Assembly: GCA_963556695.1 (NCBI GenBank)
Contig: CAUWAG010000010.1
Span: 1,364,001 to 1,428,000 of the forward strand
DNA length: 64,000 nucleotides
Source: Anthostomella pinea
Taxonomy: Eukaryota; Ascomycota; Sordariomycetes; Xylariales; Xylariaceae
Direction: 5' to 3'
Positions 1 through 11,854 of this stretch are shown here, in pieces. The translations under genes were made by a program, and so were the position numbers. Positions within the stretch are counted from its first letter, which is position 1, and the number at the start of each line of letters is the position of its first letter. The notes below the pieces were generated by a model. It ran no database searches. It was not told where the DNA came from and worked only from the letters and a program-made list of their open reading frames with translations.

Positions 1-1187
1 TTGAGAGTATATACTAGGTAACGTATCGAGGGAGGGACAAGGTATCCAACTCATTATCATGGATCCGCCGGCACTCGCTGATGTGGATGCGGTGATTCAC
101 ATCAGAGGTACTCATCTCATGTCGGCACAAGTCACGGACAGATTTCAGAGGGGCAGTACAAGTCCCATTCACTGTACATACGTAATCGCACGTGGTTAGG
201 TAGTCTTCAGTACGACCTCATAAATCAATGAAAGACATAATTTTTGGTGCGGACTTCGACGCCGGGCGGGTGCTAACTTTTGTGGGCTCCACATTGACGC
301 GGGCTCCGATTCCGATGCGGGACCGGCGTCAATTTGGACTTCCCCGAGCCCTCCAGGTCCAAATTCAACAAGGTCACAGATTCACCACCGTGAAGGTCAT
401 GCGCTGGAATGAGTGACTGACTTGCATTGTTGCAACTATCTAAAGGTCCACGAGAACCATGAACGAGTGGAATGCAGCGAGAGGCCACTGCGCAATCACT
501 GCAATACTGACAAGTAGTCCGGGGCCATGCCGTCAAACACCGGGCCAGGACGCGAAGAAGTAGAGAACCAGCAAGTCAGGGGAACCGTGAAGCAATTTTA
601 GTGACCATCTATACTCGCTACTCAATGGTAGCAGCCCTATGACGGAGGCAAGTCTTTGACCCGTGTTTGCCATCTACACCCGATATAGCATCTTCGATAA
701 TCGTCAGCCTGAGGTATTGAGTACACCATGACCTAGACAACTCACCTCCCTCCCATGCCGGTTTAGACTCAAGTTGTCATCATAGAGCGAAGCGGGCTGG
801 GTGTTGCGACCTGTCGTGCGGTGTGTTCCGAATTCGCTGGGCCAGTTTTCATGAGCCGACGCTGAGCGTACGAACCCGCTCTTGCTTTCCGCGCAAGTGT
901 CGTGTCCTTCTGGGGCGCTGGAGGGAGAGGCAGCGGGCGCTCTGGTGCCTTTACGACAGGTGCTTGAGGTGCTTGCTTAGACGAGACTGCTTGAGTATGT
1001 CCCTCGGTATGAGCGAGGGACCCGTCAAACTGTACATCAAAGTCAGCAGCTGGACACGATGGATAGAAGCACGAGCGCAAGATGGTACGAGAGTTTCGGA
1101 AGGGTGCGAGAGTCGCCCGTATACTGAGCGAAATGGCTTCAGGGGGTTGTGTGTTCAGAAGTTCTTATTGGAGATTCGACTGACCTG
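1..1187. other. Intergenic, left edge
   Basis: No supported gene. The open frames here are all 125 codons or fewer, have no recognisable domain and show no consistent splice structure. The right part is the region downstream of the eRF1 stop codon and should contain its 3' UTR. Nothing else is seen. Confidence 0.5.
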
Positions 1188-2753
1188 TCAATCGTCATAA
1201 TAGTCGTCATCGTCATCTACTTCAGCTAATTGCTCGAAGTTCACCTTGTAGCGGAGAATGCCACCGATGCCACCAAAGCCTTTCACGAACTGATTACCCT
1301 CAGTCGATCTATCCGACACAAACTCGAGGTTTGTTCCGAAGTCTTTGTAGTGCTCGGCGATCCACTCGAGGAAAGAATCCTGGGAGACAACATCCATCTC
1401 TTGCCCAGTCTCCTTATCCATGAACTGCTCGCGGTCTCCGGTCTCTTGCTGCTTGGTGGTGTGGAGGGTGATCTCGGCGCCGTTGCTGTCTTTGAGAACC
1501 GATCGGGTAATCTCAAGGTTTTCGAAGACAATCAGTGTCTCGACAGCACCAAGTTCCAGAGCCTTCAGTGTATCCTCGATACCATAACAGACCTTGCCAC
1601 TGTCTTGGCTGATCTCCTCGAAATACTTGCCAATAAGCTTCTTCTCTTGAATAAACTTAACGTTTCCGAGGGTCTCAGATGACAGCTCAATCGCTTGGTT
1701 GAAGCCGTTTTCGCCACCATAGGAAACGTCAACCACTTTGATCACCTTGGACTGCAGTCGGTTATCGAACAAGTCGGAAGCATTAAGGTCATTCTTGAAA
1801 TCGGCTGAACCAGCAAGAATGATGCCAGCAACGTTCGGCTTGTCGGCGGTGATGAAGTTCTGGACGGCCAACTCGGCTACCTTGCGGACGTAGTTGTGTC
1901 GCTTCTCCTCTCGAAGACGGGCGAATCGAAGGGCAGACTGACCACCACGACCGTGTTTCTTGGGAAGATCCACAGAGAACTTGTGGACGATGTCGCGCGT
2001 GTTTCCGCTCAGGGTACCAAAAAGAGCCCCGTTACCATCCATGATAATGAAACCAAACTTCTGGTCTGACTCTAGCAGCTCGGCCAAGGCCTCGGTGTGG
2101 AATTTATTGTCGCAGAGGTATAGAGAGGTATTGATCGGCTTGAAAGGCTCGAAATCGATGTTGACCTTGCGTTCCTTGCCTTCCGAGGTCAAGATTTCAC
2201 CGCAGTATACGACGAGGCCGTTGGGGGGGACTTTGTTGTATAACTTGAGTCGCTGTTGTGTCGAGGTGATGGCTGAGAGTACGGACTGTCGGTTGACGCG
2301 CGACTTGATGTTCGAGGCAGTTCCCTAGATACCACTGTCAGCTTACTGCGCGTCCAGGTCGCCAAGAGTATGGAGTCTAGGTCTTTCATACGTATTCTTC
2401 AGCCAACATCTTTGCGGCTCGTGAAACTTGATCCTTGGGAGCTACTCGAGTCTTAGCATATAGTGGACGACACTCAAAGCGGGGGAGGGGTAAAGTGCAT
2501 ACGAATGATCAGGGAAATCATGGAGGTTCCATTTCCTCGAGCAGCCTCAAGGCGCTTGATCAGCTTCTTCACCTTCCATATCTCGATCTGTTGGTAGCGA
2601 ACATTGTCAGCAGTAGGCCCGGATTCGTGGAGAAGAGGACACCTTGGGCATCATCTCGGCGGGGCGCATGCAACAGGGTGTTCAAGGGCGTAGAACAGGA
2701 CTGGGGGCTTTACATACATTCTTCTCGGCCTCCGAAGCTTGGGCGTCACTCAT
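1188..2753 (-). CDS. SUP45: Eukaryotic peptide chain release factor subunit 1 (eRF1)
   Basis: Class I release factor that reads all three stop codons in the ribosomal A site and, with eRF3, triggers peptidyl-tRNA hydrolysis. Four exons read on the minus strand: 2718-2753, 2503-2587, 2392-2441 and 1188-2324. The introns have GT-AG ends (2588-2717, 2442-2502, 2325-2391). The spliced protein is 435 aa, the usual eRF1 length. Visible motifs are the stop-codon-reading TASNIKS (NIKS about residues 62-65), YLCDNKF matching YxCxxxF (about 126-132), and the catalytic GRGGQ with GGQ at 184-186. The C-terminus ends in the acidic, Asp- and Tyr-rich tail typical of the family. The start is the ATG at 2751-2753, giving [12 protein letters not shown]; the first exon codes for only 12 residues. 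Its first and last exons are very unequal, which makes the gene easy to mis-annotate. It is divergent from the WHIM1 gene. Identification is certain; exon borders are inferred from splice consensus and frame. Confidence 0.97.
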
Positions 2754-5057
2754 CTTGCCGGAGGGTATGAGCGATCCAATCTACGGTATGATTTTGGGGT
2801 GGTGGCGTGGAACGTGGCGATGAGGTACGGTGTCAGAAGAGGGTTGTGCGGGAAAATAAACCTTGCGCGGGAGGAAACAAGAAAAAGGGCACCACTGCGT
2901 CGTGCCTGGGCGCAGAAGCCAGTTGGTCCAGTGTGGTATTAACGAAGGCGGCAGGTCCCCACAGGCAGTGGACGGACGTCAAAGGGGCCACCTTTTTACC
3001 GTTTAACGCTTGGTGAATGTGGACAATGCTGACAGCTGCGAGTGCATAACATTGAAACGAGAGTATATTATGTAAGCCGCAGAGCAGTTCTTATGAGCTG
3101 TGGATCGTGGGTTAGTCGGGGCTAGTGCAAATCAGGACTGGCCGTCCGGAGCCTGCAGCCCGTCAGCTCTACTTTGCCAGCTGGCAATTGACAGTGGCTG
3201 AGTGGTGCCGCACCTCCTCACGCCTCCTCAAGCTCCGTGCACTGGTCCTAGAAAACGACAACACCTGGTCATTCCAGCATCGGCATCCTCATCGTCACCA
3301 CCGCTCCATCTCACAGAGAGCGCATACAACCTCCCGGCAGTATGCTGTCTATATGAGTATATGAGAATCATCAGAGCCTTCAATGCTTTTTCTGCAAAGA
3401 AGGCTTGACGCCTATGTATAGCGGTATTTCATGAGTATTTTCATGACTGCTCTCTGCTCCTCGGAATCTGCTGAAACTGAATGTTGACAGAGGTTGCATT
3501 GGTGTGCCGAGTTCTTCATGGAGAAGATCCGTCAAAAGTGGTTGTCGGGGACGTAATGTATGAACGAACGGAGGGCAGAGAGCTACCGCTCCTGGGCATC
3601 ACCTGTCCCAGTTCCACCGATACCAACCGGTGGCTGCAAACCCCATAATCTGCCTCGCCAACTCACCCTGCTGCTGTCCGCACTGCCGCTGCCAAGTGTG
3701 CGTTACAGAGTGCATTGAAAGACTTTTGGGGTTCGAACATGGTCGTGGGATGATGCCCATGCTGGGCCCCCCACCTCAGGCTTGTTGGAAAACAGTGAGC
3801 CGAAGCTTACTGCTTTGCGACCGGGCAACTGCGAACAGACTCAAAGACTCTCAGAGGGCGTTTTGTCTTCCATGAAAGGGTGCATGATGGTCATAAACCG
3901 GTCGACCGTGTTGGGATGGTGACCTGGTCCTACGCCTTCCAACCAAGTCAAAATACGGCTGCTTGGGTGCCCCTCACCCACCTGATGACTGGGGGAATGT
4001 TGACTTTATGGTCTTGTACGGCTGACCACATTTCGTTGGACAACTGGCTGCACGGCACGGATTGGGTTGCCCACGTGGTTGCTACCCGAAGGTCTTGCTG
4101 GCTTGGATTCGTCCGGTAGCCAGATTCGGTCCCCGCTGGATGCGCGCCGGTAAGAGCGATTTTGGCGTTGACGATAGCTTCAATTTTTGGAGATGGTTGG
4201 GGTTGAAATGTTGCCGATCTGCAGAATCTGCGGTTCCAACATGAGTGTGGAGCCCACTACTTTGGCTCATCGCAAAGCTACGTTCTAACGAGACGTCCAT
4301 GGTGAGTAACCATTGGCGATATCATCAAGGAAGTATCCGATCCAGTCTCAATTGAAGAAAGGGCGACCTCTTTGTTCTGTGTGGTTTGGACTGATGACAA
4401 TGGCTATCTAGGACTGCGCTCCATTCATGGCGGTTACATCTTGGCCCCCCGCCATCTCAGGCCAGTCGCCCATCCGGTTGCGACGTTTTCGTGGCCGACA
4501 AACCTCACCAGAGGTGAGCATTCATGAAGAGGGACAAAATGTGGATGAATCATTCGTATCGTGAGTTGGGAGTGGTGTTGCCTCTGCTTTCAAGGGTCAG
4601 CACTTGGGGTCGGTCGGCGCTTTACTCTTGGCAGTCGCTTTCGTCTATGGTTGAGGAAGACAACGGGACATGGCGACGTGCAAAAGATTGACCACCACAA
4701 CACACCGGGGTTGGAGCATGTCGATGGACCAAAAGGCACAAAGGGATTGCGCTGGGTGTCAGCAGCCAGGCTGGCTGCTGCCCTTGGTGTGCCTGGGAGA
4801 GCAAGGCGGCTTTTGGCAGCTGGTAAGATGCAGATACGTATGGATGGAGGTAGATAACTTGACAATGCCCAACCTATCAGACCTGCTCGTCCCTCCCCTG
4901 GTGATGTGCGGCTCAAGCTTTAAGTGAAATTGATTAGCGTGGGTACCCATTTCGGCGTGAGCTCGTCCTTGACCTTTCCACCTTCACCTCCACATTCCAC
5001 ATCCCACCTCCCACCTCCAGCCAACACCACCAAGAACGTCACCCACAACCACCCACC
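2754..5057. promoter_or_regulatory. Divergent intergenic region between eRF1 and WHIM1 gene
   Basis: About 2.3 kb separating two divergent start codons, so it must hold both promoters. No coding region is supported: the open frames are 60-141 codons, in no consistent frame, without domains. The last 100 bases before 5058 are C-rich and pyrimidine-rich with repeated CCACC and CACC, as is common in fungal 5' UTRs. No tRNA or 5S gene was recognised. A non-coding RNA cannot be excluded. Confidence 0.45.
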
Positions 5058-7162
5058 ATGGCCGACGACGATTCTAGCGAGCTCTCCTCCGTCACGTCTC
5101 TGTCCCCTGCGCCCTCTGAGGACGAGGGTGATGTCGAGCTGAAGCGAGACAAGGGCATCCTCAAGTTCTTTCATAAGCTGCCCAAAGGCGTCAAGCCTAC
5201 CGCCCCCGAGAGAGAACCATCGCCACCTCCGCGCAAGAGATCTCCCTCGCCGCCTCACGAATTTGTTCTGGCTGATAATCCAGACATCGCCGTAAGTGGT
5301 TCTCGCTGTTGCGCGTAGAAAACGCGAAACGTCGCGTCTATTCACAAGCTAATTGCTTCCAGTTCATCGTGATGTTCCGCAGCCGATTCAACGATTCCTT
5401 TCCCAAGTCCCTAGCGAACTTCGGCCCTCAAGAACTAGAGCGAGATGTCACCGAGTCTGTTCCTGGCGAGCGCGTGGAGCATTTCTTGTGCGCGGTGTTG
5501 GGTTTGCTGTTGAACCGCAAGCAGGATGTCAAGTATGACGCAATACCTCTCTGGCACAACCACGGCGCACACACACATACTGATACTATGGCGACTACAG
5601 GCCCGGACACTATAACCGAGCCCTCGAGGATGCCATCTCTACCCACAAGTCTCAATGGGCAAGTGCCTGGGAGGGAAAGAATCCCCTGTCTGGCGGCAAA
5701 AGCTTCACTACCATGAGCCCTACCGAACGAGTACGCTTGACCCCCATACCCAATTCTTCCTGTGACCGGCCAAAAGCACACTTGTCTAACTCGACCACTT
5801 TAGCTTACCCTCCTCCGAACACTCATAATCTGGTCGTTGTCATCGTCCGAAGCTATCAAAACCGTCATCAACCAATCATACAAACAGAACCGGCACGAAG
5901 ACGACCTAAACCAACCCCTGTCCATACAGCCATGGGGCTCCGACAGCGACAAGCGACGATACTTCCTGATCGAGGGTCGAGACGACACCCACTTCCGAGT
6001 ATATCGCGAGAGCAACTACGCCGGCTTGAAGCGGACATGGCAGAGCGTAGCCGGCAACATCGAAGAGCTCAACGCCCTAGCAGAAAAGCTACAGACGGCA
6101 GATGGAGGACCAAAGGCAAGAAGGCTTGCACAGCAGATGTTGGCCGCAGTGCCCCGCTTTGAGTCCACCGAGGAGAAGCGGAAGCGACGCGAATACCGCG
6201 TCGCGCGCAAGCATCAGTTCAAGCGGCCCGAGCCCGGCTTTTCCATGTACGAGGGACGGACGAGGGGAAAGCGCATGAAGTACACCTACTCGGACGAAGA
6301 GGAGGACGATGACGACCCCTCCGACTCGACCAACAGACGCTCGGCCCGGACTACGGGGGCGAATACCCCGGCTGAGCCCGCTGCTCCGGTCACTACGGCG
6401 AGCGGGCGGCAGATCAAGGCGCCCTCGCGCATGACGGTAGATGCATCCAACAATATTGTGACGACGAGCCCCCCGGCCCGGGAGACTGGATCTGCTGAGC
6501 CGAAGGAATGCTCGGTTGGCCCCAGTGGAAGACCGAGAAGATCGGCAGCTGTGAACCACAGTACCAACGGATGGGCGTCGTCATCCAAGAGCAAGAGCAA
6601 AGGGTACGAATTCGTGGATGACGAGATGGATGATGACGAAGACCTCAGCGACGAGCCCGAGCTCGAAGATCGAGAAGAGGATCAGTTCCCAGACGGAGAC
6701 AGCGAGGAAGAAGAAGAAGATGATAATGACGAGCTCGACGAGGACGAGGAGATGGTCGACGACGACATTGAGGAGAGCAGCCCGAAGAGCCTGATTGTAA
6801 AGCTCAAGATACCGTCTAACAACAAGCAAAGTCCGGATGCTAACGGCGCATCGGTCAACTTGGATGCGTATCGGTACAAGGGTGGATCGGGCACGAAATC
6901 ACCACCTGCTCCTGACATGAGTCCGCCCGTGGAGCGAAGCGAGGAGAGCATTTCTGTTGCTACGACTAAGCGGCAAGCTACACCCTCCAAGTCTTCGATC
7001 CAAGATACCACAGTTGTTAGTAACGGTAACGAGAAGACCCAACATCCTCCGCCGACACCGGCCCTCGGCTCGCTGCAGTCAGCCTCGCTGGCTTTTAGAG
7101 AGAGCCCCGATAAGATGCACGCGGCTCTGCCCAAGGCAGTTGACGTCGGTCTGGCGGACTGA
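5058..7162 (+). CDS. WHIM1-domain protein, probable chromatin-remodelling factor
   Basis: Conserved filamentous-fungal nuclear protein with the WHIM1 module, which in ISWI-partner proteins forms part of the nucleosome-spacing ruler; the function here is inferred from the domain only. Four exons: 5058-5291, 5363-5532, 5601-5730 and 5804-7162, with introns of 71, 68 and 73 nt. The protein is 630 aa. Residues 1-78 are acidic and Pro/Ser-rich. The conserved block follows with FPKSLANFGPQELERDV, HFLCAVLGLLLNRKQDVK, PGHYNRALEDAISTHKSQWA, LTLLRTLIIWSLSSSEAI and QPWGSDSDKRRYFLIEG. A basic KRKRREYR stretch follows (about residue 290), then a disordered tail with long Asp/Glu runs. ATG at 5058 sits in a strong context (CACCATGG). 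It could alternatively be described as a CECR2/RSF1-like protein. No bromodomain or PHD finger is visible. Confidence 0.88.
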
Positions 7163-7805
7163 ATAGTGTCCTACTCTAGAGTATGGAATTGTGGCGTTGG
7201 GGCTCGAAAAGGCAGGGCGACAGTGATGCAATTCGCTACGCTATGGAAAAGGACTGGATTGCTTAGGTGGCAACCTGTGCATGGCGTTCAGAGTGTCTTT
7301 GCTACATAGTGTGCGAAGGAAGCTCTTCTGATTCCACGGGTGTTCTTGTCTGTCTCGAAGGACATAAGACAACCTTGGAGCAAGATGAGTTTTCACTCTG
7401 AAGGATAGACATACAAATCATTGCTGTATGTGGTTGTTGCACTCCAGCCAACCAATCTGGATGGATGGCAGCTATCTGCTGGGTTAGCAGATGTACTATA
7501 TTACAGATAGTGCGGGTTGGTGAACGGCCACCATATTGTTCCTCTTGGGACCTATAACAGCTGTGCTCATGACCAAGTCTCTGTGTCGCCATGTTTAGGC
7601 TTGTGGTGTGGTGTGTATGTGTAGCAATCGATTCCATCCCCCGCCTGGAACACGATGATATGTGTGCAGTTGTGTGTAGTTTTATACAGCGGTCATCCGA
7701 CTGAACACCACGCAGAGGACCCTTCTTCCGTACAGTAGCTAGCCTGTCTTGCTTCAGGCAGCTTCCCATATCCCATAGTCCACAAACTGCCTCCCTCCAC
7801 CTCTC
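7163..7805. other. Intergenic between convergent genes
   Basis: The 3' ends of the WHIM1 gene (plus) and the DUF1770 gene (minus) face each other here. It should contain both 3' UTRs. No coding or RNA gene is seen. Confidence 0.5.
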
Positions 7806-8609
7806 TCATGACGCCTTTGCATGCTTGGGCAACGGCCAGTTGTTGACGCCATACCACCACCGCCGTATCCGCGCCCCGGCCGTGTTGCCGCTCAGCTGCG
7901 CATTCTTGTTCCAGTGCTGCCAGCCGCATATCGCCAGGTTGTACAGGACGCCCTGGACTAGGGGCATCATCATCTGCGGAGGGGGTGGAGAGGTCAGTCA
8001 GTTTGCTTTGCCTGGTTTGGTATATATAGAGGCTCCCGGTATGCTTCATCCTGTGCTTTCTCTTGCTTATTCTCTTTCTGCCCCTTGCCAAGCGAGCGGG
8101 CTTCTGTTCACACACACAGAGACACAAGAGCCACATGGGGGAAGGGGGGCCAGCCAAACCAACCTACAACGGCCCAAGGGTTTGAAGTATGAGAGAATCG
8201 GAAAGGAAGGACATACCTGGTCCCGCACCGTGATCCAGCCAACCTTCCACCACGTGTCCGCCTTAGCAATACTGTGCAGGTAGCTCTGCTCGAACCGCAG
8301 GTCCGGCATCGGCGGGAAGCTCTGGTTGCGCCGTGGCGCCCGCGGCTCCAGCACGCTGATCGGGATGTCGTCGTCATCGTTGTCATAATATCTATCATGG
8401 TCCTCGTCTATGCTTATATCCGACGCGGAGGAGGAGTGTTGGCTGTGGCTTTGGTGGTTGTCGGATCGGCCTCGTGGTAGTGGGTGTAGGTCCACGGGCT
8501 GCTTCTCTGAGGCTGCGGTTGATGGGTTCATGTCGTGATGGGGCGATGGGGCGCGGTTTATGTGTGCTGTTTGCACCGTTTCGGCGATTTGGGTTGGGAG
8601 GGAGGACAT
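7806..8609 (-). CDS. DUF1770 family protein
   Basis: Fungus-specific protein of unknown function. Two exons: 8217-8609 and 7806-7973, joined across a 243-nt intron (7974-8216), which is long for this genome; 186 aa after splicing. The N-terminal half is Ser/Asp-rich (SIDEDHDRYYDNDDDD). The conserved core reads FPPMPDLRFEQSYLHSI, ADTWWKVGWITVRDQ, then across the splice MMMPLVQGVLYNLAICGWQH and RRWWYGVNNWPLPK. That ordered set of Trp-rich blocks is the family signature. The segment from MMMPLVQG to ICGW is hydrophobic enough to be membrane-associated, but no clear transmembrane helix or signal peptide is present. The start was set at the ATG before SSLPTQIAET (8607-8609). An in-frame ATG at 8760-8762 would add 51 low-complexity residues and is less likely. 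The second exon lies in a different frame, so a single-exon call would miss it. Confidence 0.87.
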
Positions 8610-9383
8610 TGTGTTGGACTGGTAGGGGACGGTTTGGTGGTCGAATTGTTCAATGAAGCTTGGAAGCTTGGATGTCGATGTTGAATGCTGGGGTCGCCGA
8701 GTGGGATGCTGGCAGCTGCCAGGGGTGGGTCCAGCTGTTGAGCTTCTACAACTACACCGCATACTTGTTCAACTTGACTGCGATGACATTCAGCTATTGA
8801 AATCAGGTTACTCCAATGTATGAAATGTACAGATCTCCTCCTTTGCTTTCATGACTTGCCACCCCCCTCCCCCACGGTATTATTCGTCTTTTGAGCTGCT
8901 GCTGCTGCTGTGCCGCCAAAATTCGAGACGTGAGAGCTTTATCAGCTTAGGAGACCTTTGTCAGACTGTCACCGACTTCCTAGCTGCCTAGCAGAGACCG
9001 GGCCTTCCCGAAACCTCCCCGTGTCCTAGTTCTCTTGCTGTGTATCATTATTCACACTGACAGAAGCTCGAAGAAACGGGTTCCAACATGGCAGGGTATG
9101 GAAAATTTGCGTCTTCCAGTGGCGAGCACCAAACACTTCGATCTGACTGGCCGGCGAGCAACCAGAGACTTCGAACAGAATCTGAAGCCGGATGTCTTTT
9201 TTCGTGCCATGGTATCCTTGGCGTGAGCTTGCTTTCCATATTGGATCGACCATCCGTCAGGTTCAGCTTCCTCCTTGGCCAGGGTCGTCACCTATGGCGT
9301 GAGGCTCAGAGCAAATGCTTCCAAAAGTCGTGGCTGTATATCGCAGACTGTCCAGTGCCCGGTGTCAGCGCACTGTTATGCCA
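8610..9383. other. Intergenic, upstream of DUF1770 gene
   Basis: It holds the DUF1770 promoter and the 3' region of the HET gene. There is a short CTG run near 8897-8911 and a C-rich stretch near 8862-8875. No gene is supported. Confidence 0.45.
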
Positions 9384-11292
9384 TCAGACGAGCGTGACCT
9401 CTTCGAGGCCGTCTTCGCTCTCCGGCCAGAGCTCCCCATCCATGACGCCTTGAACATAAGCACAGCCCACAAGGCGGAAGTTGTCTCCCTGTGGCCGGAG
9501 CGCAAGAGGCGAGCTCGCACCGGCCAGTAGATATACATCATCACCTTGCCAGCACGTCCCATTGGGACCTAAGCCGAAATAGCCAGTATCGAGCAGGAGG
9601 AAAGTGTAGGTTATGTGGTGCTCGTACAGATGCAATAGAACGGTGCGAACCTTGGCAGCGATGCTCTCGTTCTCGTGCGCATTTCCATACATGATAGAAT
9701 ACGCGAAGTCACCAGGGTCAGCGGACCCAGCATACCCAGCATACCCAGCGTCCACTTCGCGTGTAGCGGCTTCTGCGGTGACGTGTCCTCGGTTTGGGTG
9801 CAGCATTGTCTCATACCAGAGCCAGAGCAGGAAATCCTCCATACCGGGAAATTCCTGGGTTTGGCCTTGGCTTGAAAGCATGGAAGCAAAGGCAGAGATG
9901 AGGCTGTCGTGTGTTGGGTAGCTTTCGAGGCTGTCCACTACTCGGCACCAGTGCTGATAAGTTCGAATGAAATCGCGTTTTTTGGCGACCGCCTGGTCTC
10001 GCTCGAAAGGGTCTCTCAGCAGAGACGGGGCCTCGACTTGTACGATTTTGCCCAATAACATGCCCTTTAGACTCAGCGATCCCGGCGTCAGGGGTTGCGA
10101 AACAATGGCTTCCGACTTGGCCGTTGCGTGATATGTGGCCGAGTGATTTCTAAAAACTAGATTTACTTCAAGTTCACGGGTGTTTGCTCTCGAGGTGGAC
10201 CAGTCCGGTACCCACGACGGGAATCCCGTCGTTTCGTCCAGAACGGGTAGAATCGTCAGGATACCCAGTCGTTTCCGGCTGCGTATGTATGCGATGGCCG
10301 TATCCTCGAAAACCTCTATGACCGGCTTGTCATAGTCAGGAGATTCCAAGCAGATACCAAGTTCCTTGAGAATCGAGTACATGCTGTATATTTTGTCGTG
10401 AGGCTTCATGCATTGGCCGTCGCGAAGTGAGGCGAGGAGCTCGAGCTCCCAGGAATAGAAATCCTCCAGAGAACAGAGGTCCTCCGGATCATTAATACCT
10501 GCCCACTCGGATACAGCGGCATAACTGACATTGAAAAGATAAGGGTAAGAACGGAGCATCCGTTCGAGTTTTGAGTAACCTGTAGACAGGCCGGTTTTGG
10601 ACTGTGGCACAAAAAATCGCTCGACTCCAAAACTCAGTCCAGTCAACAGTCGAGCGCCCGCAGACCACAATACTCTGGCGAGACGACGACCTCCTGGATG
10701 GTCCATGATCTTATAAACCAAGGGTTGCTCAGGATCTTTTTCAGAGCTTCCTCCTTCTCCGCTGCTTTTTCCTACACATTTAGGTTAGTTTCTTATCCGT
10801 CCCCAAGTGCTCAGGTATAGAGTCAAGCACACTAACATCCATGGCCCCTGACTCTATAGCTTGGAATATACTGGGCGTTGACGCATCGCCCACCCCTAGC
10901 CAAATGAGCACGATTTGCGCCTTGCTGTAGATTCTGCCCATCATGCGTACTTGATGATTTCGCTCTTGAGTAGAGGCTTCTTCTGTGGTTTGGTCGATGC
11001 AGATAGAATCAATCCAGAGGGTTCGAGTGCGAGAATGCTGACGGAGATATAATAGAGCGTCACGGCAGTTGGGGGTGACGAGAAGCTCCTGCTCGTTGCA
11101 GAGGATAGGAAGCTCGCCGACGGGACTGCCCCATACGTAGGACACGGCTTCGTATGCGGCGTCTGGCCCTTCGAGGTCGACCTCTCTGATTAGGCATTGC
11201 AATTGAGACTCGAAATCCTCTGAGGGAAGGAGGTCCAGCACTCGAGTCGATGTGCTGGATCTCAGCCGCGCGTGCTTGAAACAGCCTGTCAT
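9384..11292 (-). CDS. Heterokaryon-incompatibility (HET) domain protein, with a frame break
   Basis: HET-domain proteins trigger cell death after fusion of incompatible hyphae; many are orphan members without a known partner. The domain is visible as YEAVSYVWGSP, LPILCNEQELLVTPNCRDAL, YLRQHSRTRTLWIDSICIDQ, ERNHQVRMMGRIYSKAQIVL and IWLG, then across an intron (10772-10836, 65 nt, branch CTAAC) LKKILSNPWFIRSWTIQE. Immediately after IQEVVV the frame meets a stop (10643-10645). The rest of the protein, about 430 codons, is open in another frame from about 10720 down to the stop at 9384. The two frames overlap at 10646-10720, so either one base has been gained or lost there, or a small unconventional intron is used. 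The long intact downstream frame argues for a very recent event or a sequence error. The start was set at ATG 11290-11292; ATG 11509-11511 is also in frame. Expected product about 610 aa. Confidence 0.82.
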
Positions 11293-11854
11293 TGCGCCGG
11301 TATCTAGGAACGGTTTTGCTTTAGAGCGCCGCTCGGCTTGCGAGGGGAGGCAGTTGAGCTCGAATTCGAACTGCAAGAAGATACGCGACCAGGCTGCAAG
11401 TACAAGGCAACGACGCGGACAAGGTGAGCGGCCAGAGTCAGCTGAGCCACGAAGCCTTGCGGTCTGCCTACCTATCTCCCGCATGTGAAGCTGACAACTG
11501 ATGGAGAACATATATGCACCTGCATACGGCGGCGTCTCATTCGCCTCACCCCCCTAAACTACTCTATAGAGAGGTCCCAGGTAATGACTTTGACATATAA
11601 CAAGCTTGAGCCTTCGTTTCTATCACGTGACTATGACCATGGTGGATGCTCATGGGAATATTACAATTGAATGTTCTTGCCTGTTGGTGATTCATCTGAT
11701 GTGGCACGACGAAGGCAGATTCCATGCCTTTGTCTCCAGAACATGCCAACATAAAGTAATCGGCTGCTGCTGCTTGGCCACCCAGACCCAAGTATTTCTC
11801 TCGCTCCACCCCTTACACAGAAATCAAGCAATGCAACCCCAGTAAGTTATCAAC
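11293..11854. promoter_or_regulatory. Divergent promoter region of HET and CVNH genes
   Basis: About 560 nt between two divergent starts; the exact left limit depends on which HET start codon is used. The part near 11760-11830 is CT-rich (CTCTCGCTCCACCCC), typical of a fungal core promoter just upstream of transcription. No gene is seen. Confidence 0.4.
11831..11845 (+). promoter_or_regulatory. Possible four-codon upstream ORF before CVNH gene
   Basis: ATG CAA CCC CAG TAA ends nine bases before the main ATG at 11855. If it lies in the mature 5' leader it would lower initiation at the main start. It also contains a donor-like GTAAGT, so it could be part of a 5' splice site instead. The transcription start is unknown. 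Confidence 0.3.

Noticed and set aside
3715..3790. GGGGTTCGAACAT, similar to the T-arm of a tRNA
   Set aside because: No matching A-box, anticodon arm or acceptor stem could be built around it.
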